A stretch of 64,000 nucleotides of DNA from Haliclona indistincta (GCA_964017065.1 OZ024786.1:9987047-10051046), one strand, 5' to 3'. Shown: positions 48,601 through 61,218, numbered from the stretch's first letter. Notes: generated by a model not told the origin, from the letters alone. Program-made: numbers and translations.

Positions 48601-51600
48601 CCTTGAACGTCTGCTTCCTTCGCTCTGAACTACAAAGCCTTGTCGCTGTTCGCTAGCATGGTACAGGTAGGCAACTTCACAGCTCTACAACGCTTGCAGT
48701 ATAGACGTCCACTGTTTCAACACGGTTGTGTATAGCTATGCTACTGAAGAAGCTCAAGCTTATGTATTACCTGTAACAATGTTCTTTTCAGAACAGAAAG
48801 TAAGAAGCGCGACGAAATCAGAGCTCATAGAGAATGGCGGTCACGAGTGACTTCTGGCCTCCCTCCTGAGCCTTTGCTCAACTAGAATTGCCAAGTACTA
48901 GTTTCTAGACAGTCTAGGGATAGTCTGAGATACTAGCGCTACAGTTTAAACTGAATAATCCATGCTCAAACTGTCCTAAACACAACTGCTGTACTTCATT
49001 TCTTCCCGGGCAAAACTTGTTTCTTACCTAACTTCACCTCAAAAGTGGAACATACTTTTTTCTTTGGATTTCAATTTTGAACACACCATTCAAATCACCA
49101 GACCCTGTTCTATTAGACCTGGGGTCGATCAACTCAAAATCGAGTTTAGTTTTTTAGTTACAGTCGCTCAAAAATTGATAAAAATCACATTTTGACATCA
49201 GCTAATACATTAACAATTGGGTGATAGTCGCGACTTTGAAGTGCGTTTTGGAACGGACATTTTTCAACTCTACTGCAACATTTTTAGCTCAATCGATAGC
49301 TAATAGGCTGAAGTTTGCTATCCTGGGTCGATAAATTGAGTAGAAGTTCATCTTCCAATGATCACAATACATTAACTAAAGTGAATATGTTATGCGCAAA
49401 CCATGGATCGGGACAATCCATGGATTGCACTGCTCAAAGTATGGATCCTTGCTTTGCGCGGGCAATCCATGGATTGCCCAGCACTTGCGCGATCCATGGA
49501 TTGCGCAACCACCTTCACATGTGTCAAGCATTCGTGCAAAAGAAGAAAGGTGATCAGTCGAGAAAAAAGAAAGGATATCGTTGCTTATCTTTCGGCTGGC
49601 GAACTGTAGCTGTGAGACTGAGGAGAGCAATTCGGCTGGCTGAAGTCTCGTGGATTTCGCCTATTAGATTACCCATGTGCAGCTCTTGGACTGAGGAACT
49701 CAAGTTATTGTGTTCAGTTATCAGCCAAGATAACAGCATGGAGCAGGAAGAGTCAGGCAGTCTTCCACTGAATGGTATGCAGTGTTTTCGTCTTGCACAC
49801 GATGTTCTCTTTAGGGAAGTATTATTTGCAATGAACTATCTCTGCTAATATTGTAGGCTGTAATACTAGCGATATTGAACTGAGAAGAACCCCGGGATTT
49901 CTATAGAAGATGCTACATGAGGCCTTCTATTGCTAGTGTGATCACTGCATGCTCTGCCAGCTATTTAATACAGCCTGAACTCAAGACTCATACAACCATA
50001 ATTATTCATCTCATGTATCTCAACCTTGCTGCCTCAGGTATAATTGTTTATTAGCTAGAATCTTCAGTGACGAACGTCAGCGGTTTTGTAGCCAGAGTCC
50101 TCCGCTTCTCACGAGCGTCCATGCATCAATGGTTTGGCCGAGATCCATACTTCGAGTCCCTCGTTTGCGCGATCCATGGATTGAGCAGACAATTAATCCA
50201 TGGATTGTTGCGCAAAGCACGGATCCATACTTTGGGCAGTGCAATCCATGGATTGTCCCGATCCATAGTTTGCGCACAACAAATATACGGACCTAAGTTT
50301 TGATAGTATACGGAAATTGTAACAGGATGTCGTTATTAGCTGGCAATGTTTAGCTTAATTTCAGAATATTTTTAGCACTTTTTGATAAAGTTATGGTATC
50401 TAAAGTATGTATGACACAAAATCACGTCATTAGAGCATAAAGGGTTAATGAGTTTTTGTCAAAATTTGCACATCTTGCTAGGAATGCTCCAAAAATGTTA
50501 GAAATGAACTCTAAGTGTTCTAAATAATCATTTGAGGCAGTTTCTGAAAGAAATAGTGGGCAAAGGATTTTAAGGTTGTTAATACATTTTACCATTGTTT
50601 TCTGTACCCTAGATGCTGTAATTGTTGTTGCATAAACTATGTTCACGAGCTGTTTTTGCAAATGCTTCGTCATTAGCAGAATTATTATTTGTCATGCAGA
50701 CTGCAGCCATGTTTGAATTTCTCTGTTGTTATTGAAAATACTGAGTTGCATGCTACCTCACCTACTTCATGGGTTTGATATGTTCCTAGCACCGCTATAA
50801 AGATGCTCACTTCATTATTGTCATCATGCACTATTTTTATACAGCTATAACTGCTCCAGTCATTGTCCCTGGAAAGTACCGAAGAGATTTTGAACATATT
50901 CAGGCTAAATTTGCTCAACTCTTTGTTGAAGTTACCGAGATATTGGAGAAGGTAGAATCAGTCAACATAAAGCGTCTCAAAGAATATGTTTCTAAATTTT
51001 CGGAGATGAATGATTCCCTTGATAGTGCTCGTACCATCTCAGACATCATTAATATCATTCATAGACACTCATCTCTCACATCTTGCTCATATCTCAAAGG
51101 AGTCGCTGATTTATTTTGTGTCTCTACTGCCATTGAAAAAATTGAAAAGTATTATGAATTCGTCGATGACTTCTGTCAGTACAAATTGGCAAGCCACATT
51201 TACTTGAAACAAATTTTCTCGACCAAATCAATAGAGTTAACACCTTCTACAACAATTACTTTCAAATTGAGGTGGAACCCTAATGATAATACACTGTCTG
51301 ATATACTGGAACTTCTCCAACAAGCCTTCGATGATCAGTGTGTCTACGTACACATCGTGGTGATTAGAGGAGGGAGTGTACGGGTAATCTGCTGTGCTCC
51401 ACAGTATCTAATGACCGAACTAGTGAGGCTAGCACAAAAGAACAGAGAGCTGCTGGTGGAGAGCAGTGTCACCTACCTTAGGGTAGGAGACACTATAGTA
51501 GTGGACACCAGTGATCAGAATGAGGTAAGGCAATGATATTCTGTCACTTGTATAAAATTTTGGTTTAATTGTCAGACTTCACTTGTAGAAGATCTTGTTC

Positions 51601-53928
51601 TTCAATTAACCATTGCACTTGAGTTGAAAGGTGAAAGTAGACATTAATAATAATACATTTAATACTAGTTTTTCTCATAGACTTGTTGAGTGGACCTGAA
51701 TCTCAAGGTATGGCAATGCAATTGTGTTACAGTGCACATGGGTCATGTGTGCATGTGTTTCCTACCCACAGCAGCTGAGGATGTGATGAAGAGTATGACA
51801 CACTCCAGTGCTGTGAGTGATGGTGTTACTGATGATGGTATAGTACATAATGGTTGTCAACATACCCAGAGTGAGCCCTCCAGCTCAATATGGCAGATCA
51901 CGTTAGAGGAGACTGAGTATATCTTGACTTATAAACCAGATGGAACATTTCTAGTTAGGGAAATGAAGGGGAAAGCTGTTTCTGATCCATCATCATCATC
52001 AATCATCTCACATGTCATCAGTGTTGTGTGAGTAGTACATGTCACCCTGGTAACTGGTGTTTATTGTTTGTACAGTGTCAATGGGATTGTCAGGCATGTA
52101 CCAATCTACAAAAGAGGACACTACTATGGATCACACAATCATGAAAAATACACATCAGTTGAACACTGTGTAGCAGTTCTCTCAATAACAGGGTTTACTG
52201 TTCCTGAAAGAACAACATCAGTTACACTGACCAATCAACTATTTCCTGACAAGTGAGCTATCAGTAGTGTTGTTTGTGTTTATCACTTCTCACTATCTGC
52301 AGAGATACTCTTGCTAACCTACCATCAGATATTCCCACTATCATACAAGTGAGTGTGTAAATTGTACTTTTCCAATCACTCGATTTTAGTTTATTTGCAT
52401 TTTTGTGAATTTAATTCCAAATTGAAGCTAATACCTGCATTAAGTACTGAGTGGCAAACGTTTAGGGAATGGTGTTGATTCAATGTGTAATGGTATTGTC
52501 TGTTATAGCCATTGGTTATCCGTGTGCAGTATGTGGGAGGGTTATGCATTTGAGTTTGTCTGCGTACGTATGTATAATTATGTGTGTCGCCAATAAACAC
52601 ACCTTTTTGCATCTTACCGCTCAAAAATCTCAACGAAACTACTCTTTGCAGCTTTTTCACTGAATTTTCAGTGCTGGCAAGCCTTGCTTGAGTGACTAAT
52701 CCATGGCTTTCTAAAGCTACGTGCCCTTGTAAGAGCACTTTACGGCATTGTGGGTGTTTCACCCGACCTCCTATATCTATCCACATCGACGGCCTGGCCT
52801 GCACTCAATCTCACATGTACCGTCATCAGGTGCTGTCTATGGACTGTTGCATTAATGCTGGAGCAGTCGTGTATGTAGATCTTAGCTCAGCGCACGGGTA
52901 TGTGCTCATTATAATTCTAGTTTAAAATTTTGTAACTGTAGTGTGTTTAGCTTCTGATAATAATCACTACATGTTATTTAAACTCCTCAGTATTACACAT
53001 TCGGTGATGTGGCATCACTACTTCCCAAGCATTTCCCTCACCATGATGAGAGCACATGGCTCTGCAGACATCTCAGTAAGGAGAAGTCAGAGAGGTTGCT
53101 GAGAGGGAGGATAGATGAGACGTTCCTAGTGAGAGCAACTGACCTGTCAGGTCCCAGTCACCTCTTCACAGTGGATATTGTGTAAGTCAATGTAATAACA
53201 ATAATTATTTTTAAATGCCATACTGTATGGTGCGAGTTTATCATAATAATCATACAATGATTATTATAGTAATTTCAATTAGTCAAAAATGTTGTCAGTG
53301 TTTGAATTGACATTAACTCTTTAGTGTCTGAATTATTTTGACGAAAATTCGACTTGCTCTAAAGTGACAGTTTGTCTTGTGATTTTCTACAACATGCAGT
53401 ACGCTAGCTGTTCCAAACTAGCACTGTTTTTTCCTGGCATGTCAAAGTTTACGACCATGTACTAAACTCTGAGTTGGCCACTCCCACTTCGGAACTGAAG
53501 CCGCTTAAGTGCTGCGATTTCGCCATTTTTCAGCCAAGTTTGGTGTTCGTTTAGGCCTGGTGACTGATACAAAAACCTGGTGGTGTCCAGGTAAGCAAAC
53601 AGCATAGTTTAGACCATATTCTATGCCCAAGTATGCATTTCTGGGCATCCTGAAGCCTTAAAAATGCCAAAAGTGGTGAGGGACTCTGCCCCTTCGAACC
53701 CTGGGTTAACAAGGGGACACCCCCCTTTAAAATTCCTCCCGTGCTGTATGTTTTAGTGTGGAGGGCGCGCCGAAAAACAGTGGGTTTTTTCAGGTAAAGT
53801 TATCTTTTGCAATTAAACTTGATTTGACCTTTCTAGAGCACTTTTATGACGTCTAGAGTAGGTGGAGTCAATTATGGCACCTAAAGGCGCTATAAGCCTT
53901 AAAGGGTTAATGCACTATACATTATCAT

Positions 53929-53968
<40 letters not shown>

Positions 53969-54194
53969 ATGTGTTAGTTGTTTGTTGTTCTTTAGGATAC
54001 AGAGGAAGGTGGTCAGTCTGTGTGTTTATAGAGATGTTGGTTGGTTACATTTTGAAAGAAAAAGGGAAAGATATGACTCTATCAACACCTTAGTGATTCA
54101 TCATCTCACTAGAGCATTTCCTATAACAATTGATGATCATGAAGTACAAGTACAGTTTCAATATCCAGTGCACTCATCAAAGTATTATATATAA
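45679..54194 (+). CDS. Gene F: Death-SH2-SH2 adaptor with a divergent Death domain
   Basis: Exons: 45679-45709 (MSRASLSAVQG), 45773-46060 (Death), 47274-47375 (Thr/Ser linker), 50845-51524, 51576-51630, 51681-51707, 51772-52027, 52076-52252, 52303-52348, 52991-53181, 53996-54194; 683 residues, no stop. The Death domain (WRSLAGGLKM, KLQELIRRWVRG, WVMLIDAVVM) and its start exon are unrelated at DNA level to those of B, C, D and G, while everything after the linker is the same family. SH2-1 has FLVR (FLVREM), SH2-2 ETFLVR. Helical half is of the B/C/G type but the most diverged. Introns hold three mobile elements (46088-46432, about 49390-50280, 53317-53906) and a (GT)n tract. Adaptor role inferred. 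Confidence 0.82.
46088..46432. mobile_element. MITE with 5-bp ATCTA TSD
   Basis: Begins CAGTGGCGTAGC and ends GCTACTC; ATCTA on both sides (46083-46087, 46433-46437). Internal block CATGAATATTAATTAGCAAA is shared with 21324-21676. In the first gene F intron. Confidence 0.85.
47376..49389. other. Gene F intron, no exon seen
   Basis: The start (to about 47690) matches sequence after the gene D linker exon (35846-36130), so linker exon and flank were duplicated together. The rest has no recognised coding sequence; minus-strand open frames at 48063-48389 have no domain. Confidence 0.5.
49390..50280. mobile_element. Inverted-repeat element built on ATCCATGGATTG units
   Basis: The left end (about 49390-49507) and right end (about 50165-50280) are complementary: GCGCAAAC-ATGGATCGGGACAATCC and on. 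Each end has several palindromic ATCCATGGAT units separated by GCGC-type spacers. About 650 bp between, without a recognised gene. Probably a non-autonomous transposon. Confidence 0.65.
53317..53906. mobile_element. TTAA-flanked element in gene F SH2-2 intron
   Basis: TTAA at 53313-53316 and 53907-53910. Paralogs read GACATTAATACACTATAC here, so the insertion site is exact. Homologous in reverse orientation to 14079-14675; shares ends CTCTTTAGTG and CCTTAAAGGG. PiggyBac-like target. Confidence 0.85.
53929..53968. repeat. (GT)n microsatellite
   Basis: GT run just before the acceptor of the last gene F exon, longer than the short GT run at the same place in the paralogs (for example 7407-7420). 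Confidence 0.9.
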
Positions 54195-54255
54195 ATGTGC
54201 TTCTTTTCCGTTTGTAAAATTTTGGTAAAAAGTTTTTTAAACAAGTTCATTGTTC

Positions 54256-55113
54256 TTAGTAGATGGTACATTGTAATTATCTGGTACAGTAATGAACAGT
54301 GAGTGTCTCATTCTAGCACCTACTGACCTTGAGAAGTGTCCTTACCTGCAATGGATGATACAGATGATGACTATTAACCAGCTCTGTAATATCTAGTAAC
54401 AAAGTCACTAGGACCATGAAGTGATCAAGGGAGAGTGCAACTCTGTATTTTCACAATACAATGGTGAAATCCAAACATGGCTGGCGTTTGACACAGGAAT
54501 CTGCTGTCTACCTCTGCTAGGGTATGTTGATTACTACTACTCTCAATAACATGTGCTGTGATCTGAAAGGTGACTAGGTGAGAGTTGCGAGACTAAACAC
54601 AGGGCATAATCAACGCATTTCCTACTTTTTGGACCATGAAGACCTTTTTGGATGATACTATATTATTGAGCATCAGGATTTTGCCGTTTATACTTACAAA
54701 AGCTTCTTCAATGGGTAGGTCTCGATGATTTCTTGATAGTAGCATGCAATGCTTTTTGGCTTCTATTCTCTTCACTATGTGCACTCAGTGACAGTGAGTT
54801 GCTCTGCAACAGTGCAGTGTTTTTCGAAACTAACACTAGCTAGCTCATCAAGTGGAGACAAGACTAAAATCAAAAATACCTGTCTTGCCCTGACACAACA
54901 TTACAGTGTCACAATCAACTATGTACACATGCAGTTTACCATGTGTGTCCTCTACAAAGAACACCTCTCCTTGTCTGATAACTTTAGTCTCTCCACTGCT
55001 CACAGTGATCTCAGCATCAGCATCAAGCTTGGTTGACTATGTACTGTCGTCGTGGAGGATTGTGCCATGAGAAATTATATGAAGGTGGAGTCTCTCTAAA
55101 CATCATACCAGTG
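54256..55113 (-). pseudogene. Cupin 3' half behind gene F, frameshifted
   Basis: Minus-strand exon remnants at 54940-55113 and about 54256-54345. The first has a 4-base gain near 55026 (AAGCTTGGTTG against AAGGTTG), and the last exon has lost one A at its start. Both shift the frame. No 5' exons. Confidence 0.7.
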
Positions 55114-55419
55114 CTGGGAACAAACCCATTTTGTTTTGACAACGATGCATGCACATCAGTAGTATAATCATGATTGACAATGCACAAGAATACCTATTAT
55201 GAATTCGTTTTATTTCTGATATTAAATTCATTGTTACTCTCCTGCATTATGCATTCGACGCATATACAATGTAGATCGGGCGTGGCCCGACCAGCATTGC
55301 GTCGTTTGCAGTAGAGGACGGGCCATGCCTAAATAGACCCAATCAGCCAAACAAACAGACTAGCGCTGTAACTGAGACTGATCTCTTTATTTTATAGCTC
55401 ACCGTTTTTAACCTAAGCA

Positions 55420-58400
55420 ATGTCTGACAGTGAGTTACAATAACGTATACTTTATTGTATGTATAAATTGCGCGTGTAGACGGTCTTATCATGCAGTCAT
55501 TGCGAGTCTTCCGCATTATGATTTTATTGTATACAGATATTCCAGCCCCAACCCTCACTCAGTTGACTACTGAATTAATAGAAATGAGGGATTGGTATTC
55601 TCTGGGTGTTGCTTTGAGAATTAACCCCGATAAGCTACAAGAGATCCAGATATTGTCCCCACACGAGGGAATTCCACGATGGAGGATTGATTTGCTCCAG
55701 TATTGGCTGGACTCAACACCTGATGCCTCGTGGAATGATATCATAGTCGCTTTGAAGACAATCGGTCACCACACACTATCAGCTAAACTGAGAGAAAAAT
55801 ACATTTTGCCGTTAGCAGGTCAACAGGACTGCTATACACCACCAAATCATACTGGACTTGCTATTGTTCAATCCACTACTACTACTACTACTGCTTCAGG
55901 TAAAGTATATAGCATGCATTTTCTATAGCAGACATTGCAGATGTATAATAATAATTATGATCAGATACATGAGTACTGACTTACACGAATATTATTATCC
56001 GGCCCTCATTGTGCGCGGAGCAACGAGGCTTACTGTAATTGGTCTGTCATCCCGTCTGTTATAATTATCAGTTTCTAGATGCACGCTAAAGTTGAGCTTT
56101 GAAAATTTATGTAAAAGTTTTATACGAAGCTTTGTTTACGAATTTTGCCATGATTTGTGTTGCTGACAAACTAGGATTGTATAATGGCTAATGGCTGTCC
56201 CTCTTCACATGTAATCATTGCTTGTCATCCTTCATCATCTGCCACTATTCTTCTTGCTGAGACATAGAGATTATCCCCTGCCTATATACTGATAGTTCTT
56301 ATAATAAGTAATAAATGACTAAAACCACTGACAGCCCCACAGTTTTGATTCTATACAGTGCTTCCCGCTTAGAGAGTCCAATTGTGATGTTTTTACATAC
56401 TGTGCTGTAAATATTTTATCAAAGGTAATACAATCCTCAAATCTGCTCTGAAGTATGGTATATCATTGTAGATTATGTGCATCAAATAATACGGACAGCT
56501 CACCATCAACTATTGCAAAAGTTAACAACTATTAATTGTATATATGTCACTGGCTAAGCTCAGTAGCTGAAGTTTATAGGCTTGGAAATGGCTATTTGGC
56601 TGAGTTAAGAAAATTCACTTTGCAAACAACTCACAGAATGGCTCATCTTTCACTACAGCAAGTTTGTAAGCTAAAATTCCTTGCACAACGTTGTACGGTA
56701 CAGAAATGCACCAAAACGTGTGTTTTGGGAGTCACTGAAGTTTTTGGGCTTGCATTTGCGCATTTTTGCGAGTTAAAAACACAGATTTGTGCAATGGATA
56801 GCCAGATACCTAAAATTTTTTACTTGCTTTGGAATTATAAGTGTAGCTTAAACCATGCGCGCACGCGATCATCGAGAAAGTGCAGTTCTGCAGTTCTTAG
56901 TCGCGTTAATTAGATTCATCTAGAGAAAGCAGTTTATCAATGACTCGTTTCCGCTCGCGCAGGGCCGCTTTTGTTGACCGGTGACAAGATGGCTGCTGAT
57001 CGACAGCCCTAGTTTTGCTTTGTTATCGATTGTTTAACAAAATGATCGACTTTTTATCTGGTAAAACTGCAATTGATCGAGAATGAAGCAAAACTAGGGC
57101 TGTCGATCAGCAGCCATCTTGTCACCGGTCAACAAAAGCGGCCCTGCGCGAGCGGAAACGAGTCATCGATAAACTACTTTCTCTAGATGAATCTCATTAA
57201 CGCGACGAAGAACTGCAGAACTGCACTTTCTCGACGATCGCGTGCGCCCATGGTTTAAGCTACACTTATAATTCCAATATCTTAATGTCTTAATCAATTC
57301 CAATAATTACATCACGACATTCTGCACCTCTGACACAATCACATTATTTTGTTAATCATTCACATACAAAACACTACTATAACAGTTCATCGCATTATTA
57401 TTATTATATTCCCTTTTCAGCTGTATCAACTGAAATCATTGTCCCTGAAAAGTATCGCAGAGATTTTGTAAACCTACAGAATAAATTTGCTCAGCTCTTT
57501 GATGAAGTAGCCGAGATATTGGAGGATGAAGAATCAGTCACTCCAGAACGATTGAAACGATTTGTTTCCAGATTCCCAGAGATGAGTGATTCACTGGATA
57601 ATGCTCAAACTATCTCAGATATCATCAATATAATTCAGGAACACTCATCTTTTACATGTTGCACTTTTCTCGAAGGAGTTGCATTGCGATTCAATGTCTC
57701 TGCTGCTATTGGGAAAATAAAAGAGTATTATCAATTTGTTGATGATTTTTGTCAGTACAAATTGGCAAACCACATCTACATGAAAACATTCCTTACCAGC
57801 AACACGATAGATATTACACCTTCTACAACCGTCACTTTCCAATTACGCTGGAGCCCAGCAGAGAAAACACTCTCTCATATTAAGCATCTTCTCCAACAAG
57901 TCTTTGATGAGCAGAGTGTATATGTCCATGTCATGGTGGTTAGAGGAGGGAGTGTACGGGTAATCTGCTGTGCTCCACAATATCTAATGACTGAACTAGT
58001 GAGGCTAGCACAAAAGAACAGGGAGCTGCTGGTGGAGAGCAGTGTCACCTACCTTAGGGTAGGAGACACTATAGTAGTGGACACCAGTGATCAGAATGAG
58101 GTGAGAATATGGTATTGCTAAAACTTTGTCACATGCATGTGTCAAATTTTGGTTTAATTTTCAGACTTCACTTGTGGAAGATCTTGTTCTTCAATTAACC
58201 ATTGCACTTGAGTTGAAAGGTAAACTATACAATATTGAATAATTAATTTAATACTAGTTTCTCTCACAGACTTTTTGGGTGGACCTGATCCTCAAGGTAT
58301 GGTAATACATTGTATGTGTCTGTGTTGCAGTCATACTGTGCACATGGGTCATGAGTGTTTCCTACCCACAGCAGCTGAGGATGTGATGAAGAGTATGACA

Positions 58401-60231
58401 CACTCCCGTGCTGTGAGTGATGGTGTTACTGATGATGGTATAGTACATAATGGTTGTCAACATACCCAGAGTGAGCCCTCCAGCTCTATCTGGCAGATCA
58501 AACCACATGAGGCTGAGTATATCTTGACTTATAAACCAGATGGAACCTTTCTTGTTAGAGAAAGAAAGGGGAAACCTGTTTCTGTTCCATCTTCATCATC
58601 AATCAGCACACATGTTATCAGTGTTATGTGAGTAGTACATGTCACCATGGTAACTGGTGTTTATTGTTTGTACAGTATCAATGGGAGGGTAGACCATGTA
58701 GCAATCTACAAAAGAGGACACTACTATGGATCACTCAATGATGAAAAATACACATCAATTGAACACCTTGTAGCAGATCTCTCAAGATCAGGGTTTTCTC
58801 TTGATGAAGGAGCAATATCAGTTACACTGACCAATCGACTATTTCCTGACAAGTGAGCTATCAGTATGTTGTTTGTGTTTATCACTTCTCACTATCTGCA
58901 GAGATACTCTTGCTAACTTGCCATCAGATATTCCTACTATCAGACAAGTGAGTGTGTAAATTGTACTTTTCCAATCACTTGATAATTTTTGGTATTTGCA
59001 TTTTTGTGAAATTAATTCAAATTGAAGCTTGATTTTAGCTACGTACCTACTATCAAGATGCCATACGGAAAAGCCAATACCTGCAAATACTGAGAGACAA
59101 ACGTTTAGAGAAATTATAGTGTTGTTTCAATGTGTAATGGTATTTTATGTTATTGCCAATTTTGTTACCCGTGCGCAGTATGCGGTAGGGTTATGCATTT
59201 GATTTTGTCTAAGTATATACGTATTAGAATTATGTGTCGTCAAAAAAACACACCTGTTTGCGTCTCACCGCTCAAATATCTCCATGTAAACACTCTCTGC
59301 AGCTTTTCACTAATTTTATAGTCCTATGAAGACGTTTTCAGTGCTTGCAAGCCTTGCATGACTGGCTAATCCTTGGCTTTCTAAAAACTACGTGTCCTTG
59401 TAAGAGAACTGTGGGTGTGTCACCCATCCTCCTATATCCATCCATATCGACGTCCTGGCCTACACTCAATCTCACATGTACCGTCATCAGGTGCTGTCTA
59501 TCGACTGTTGCAGTAATGCTGGAGTAGTCGTGTACTAACTATGTAGATCTTAGCTCAGCGCACGGGTATGTGTTCATTAGAAGTATAGTTAAAAACTGTA
59601 ATTGTAGTGTGTTTAGCTTCTGATAATAATCTCTACATGTTATTTATAACCTCCTCAGTATTACACATTCAGTGATGTGGCATCACTTCCCAAGCATTAC
59701 CCTCACCATGATGAGAGCACATGGCTCTGCAGACAGCTCAGAAAGGAAGAGTCAGAGAGGTTGCTGAGAGGGAGGATAGATGAGACATTCCTAGTGAGAG
59801 CAACTGACCTGTCAGGTCCCAGTCACCTCTTCACAGTGGATATTGTGTAAGTCAATGTAATAACAACAATGATTTTAATCTGACGCAAATGCCATACTAC
59901 ATGGTGCGAGCTTGTCATATTATAATCGTATAATATTCTCAAATAGTCAAACATTTTTTCCAACCATTTTTCAGTGTTTGAATACACCATACATTATCAT
60001 CACTGTGTGTGTGTGTGTGTTAGTTGTTTGTTGTTCTTTAGGGTACAGAGGAAGGTGGTCAATCTGTGTGTTTATAGAGATGGTGATTGCTTAAGACTTG
60101 AAGGAATGAGAGATAGATATGACTCTATCAACACCATAGTTATGCGATATGTCTCTACAAGAGTCCCTATAACAATTGGTGATCATGAAGTACTAGTAAA
60201 ATTTCAATATCCAGTGCACTCATCAAAGTAA
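55420..60231 (+). CDS. Gene G: Death-SH2-SH2 adaptor, complete
   Basis: Exons: 55420-55429, 55537-55899 (Death), 57421-58100, 58165-58219, 58270-58296, 58372-58627, 58676-58852, 58902-58947, 59659-59846, 60042-60231; 663 residues with no stop. Death about 5-95 (WYSLGVALRINP, RWRIDLLQYWL, WNDIIVALKTIG) with a short Thr run at its end; no separate linker exon. Helical region about 125-240, alpha/beta about 245-350, SH2-1 with FLVR and VDHVAIY, SH2-2 with ETFLVR. The first large intron holds a 449-bp foldback. Both SH2 pockets look competent, so with F it is a good candidate for a working phosphotyrosine/Death adaptor. Last unit of the array. Confidence 0.87.
56829..57277. repeat. Large near-perfect foldback in gene G intron
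   Basis: Arms of about 190 bp (TTGGAATTATAAGTGTAGC to its complement) with few mismatches, around a loop of about 65 bp (57019-57084). Includes GATGGCTGCTGATCGACAGC in one arm and the complement in the other. Confidence 0.9.
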
Positions 60232-60349
60232 TATAAATAATGTGCTTCTCTTTCTGTTTGTCAAATTTTGTTAAAAAAGGTAAAAAGTTAAAGTTAGTTA
60301 GATAATTTTTAAAATGTTTTTTTAAAACAAAATGACATTGTTCATTGTT

Positions 60350-61218
60350 CTAAGTAGATGGTACATTGTAATTATCTGGTACAGTAATGAACAGTGAGTG
60401 TCTCATTCTAGCACCTACTGACCTTGAGAAGTGTCCTTTATCTGCAATGGATGATACAGATGAAGAATAATAAATGTATTAACCAGCCCTGTAATATCTA
60501 GTAACCAAGTCACTAGGACCACGAAGTGATCAAGGGAGCGTGCAACTTTGTATTTTCACAATACAATGGTGAAATCCAAACATGGCTGCCATTTGACACA
60601 GGAATCTGCTGTCTACCGCCGCTAGGGTATGTTGATTACTACTATACTCTCAATAACATGTGCTGCATCTGAAAGGTGACTAGGTGAGAGTTGTGAGACT
60701 AAACACAGGGCATAATCAACGCATTTCCTCCTTAATGGACCATGAAGACCTTTTAGGTATAGATATAGATATAGCATGACTAGATATAGCATGAGGATTT
60801 TGCCACTTACAGTTACACACTTCTTCGACAGCTAGGTCTCGATGATTTCTTGATAGTAGCATGCATGATATTTGGCTTCTATTCTCTTCACTATGTGCAC
60901 TCAGTGACAGTGAGTTGCTCTGCAACAGTGCAGTGTTATTTTTGAAACTAACACTAGCTAGTACATCAAGTGGAGACAAGACTAAAATCAAAAATACCTG
61001 TCTTGCCCTGAAACAACATTACAGTGTCACAATCAACTATGTACACATGCAGTTTACCATGTGTGTCCTCTACAAAGAACACCTCTCCTTGTCTGATAAC
61101 TTTAGTCTCTCCACTGCTCACAGTGATCTCAACATCAGCATCAAGGTTGACTATGTACTGTCGCCGTGGAGCATTGTGCCATGAGAAAGGCGGAGTCTCT
61201 CTAAACATCATACCAGTG
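60350..61218 (-). pseudogene. Cupin 3' half behind gene G
   Basis: Minus-strand exons 61068-61218 (MMFRETPPFSWHNAPRRQY and on to VEDTHG) and 60350-60441 (KGHFSR equivalent). The frame is open with intact Tyr codon, but four residues before WHNAPRR are lost (PPFSW against PPSYNFSW) and the two 5' exons are absent. Confidence 0.7.
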
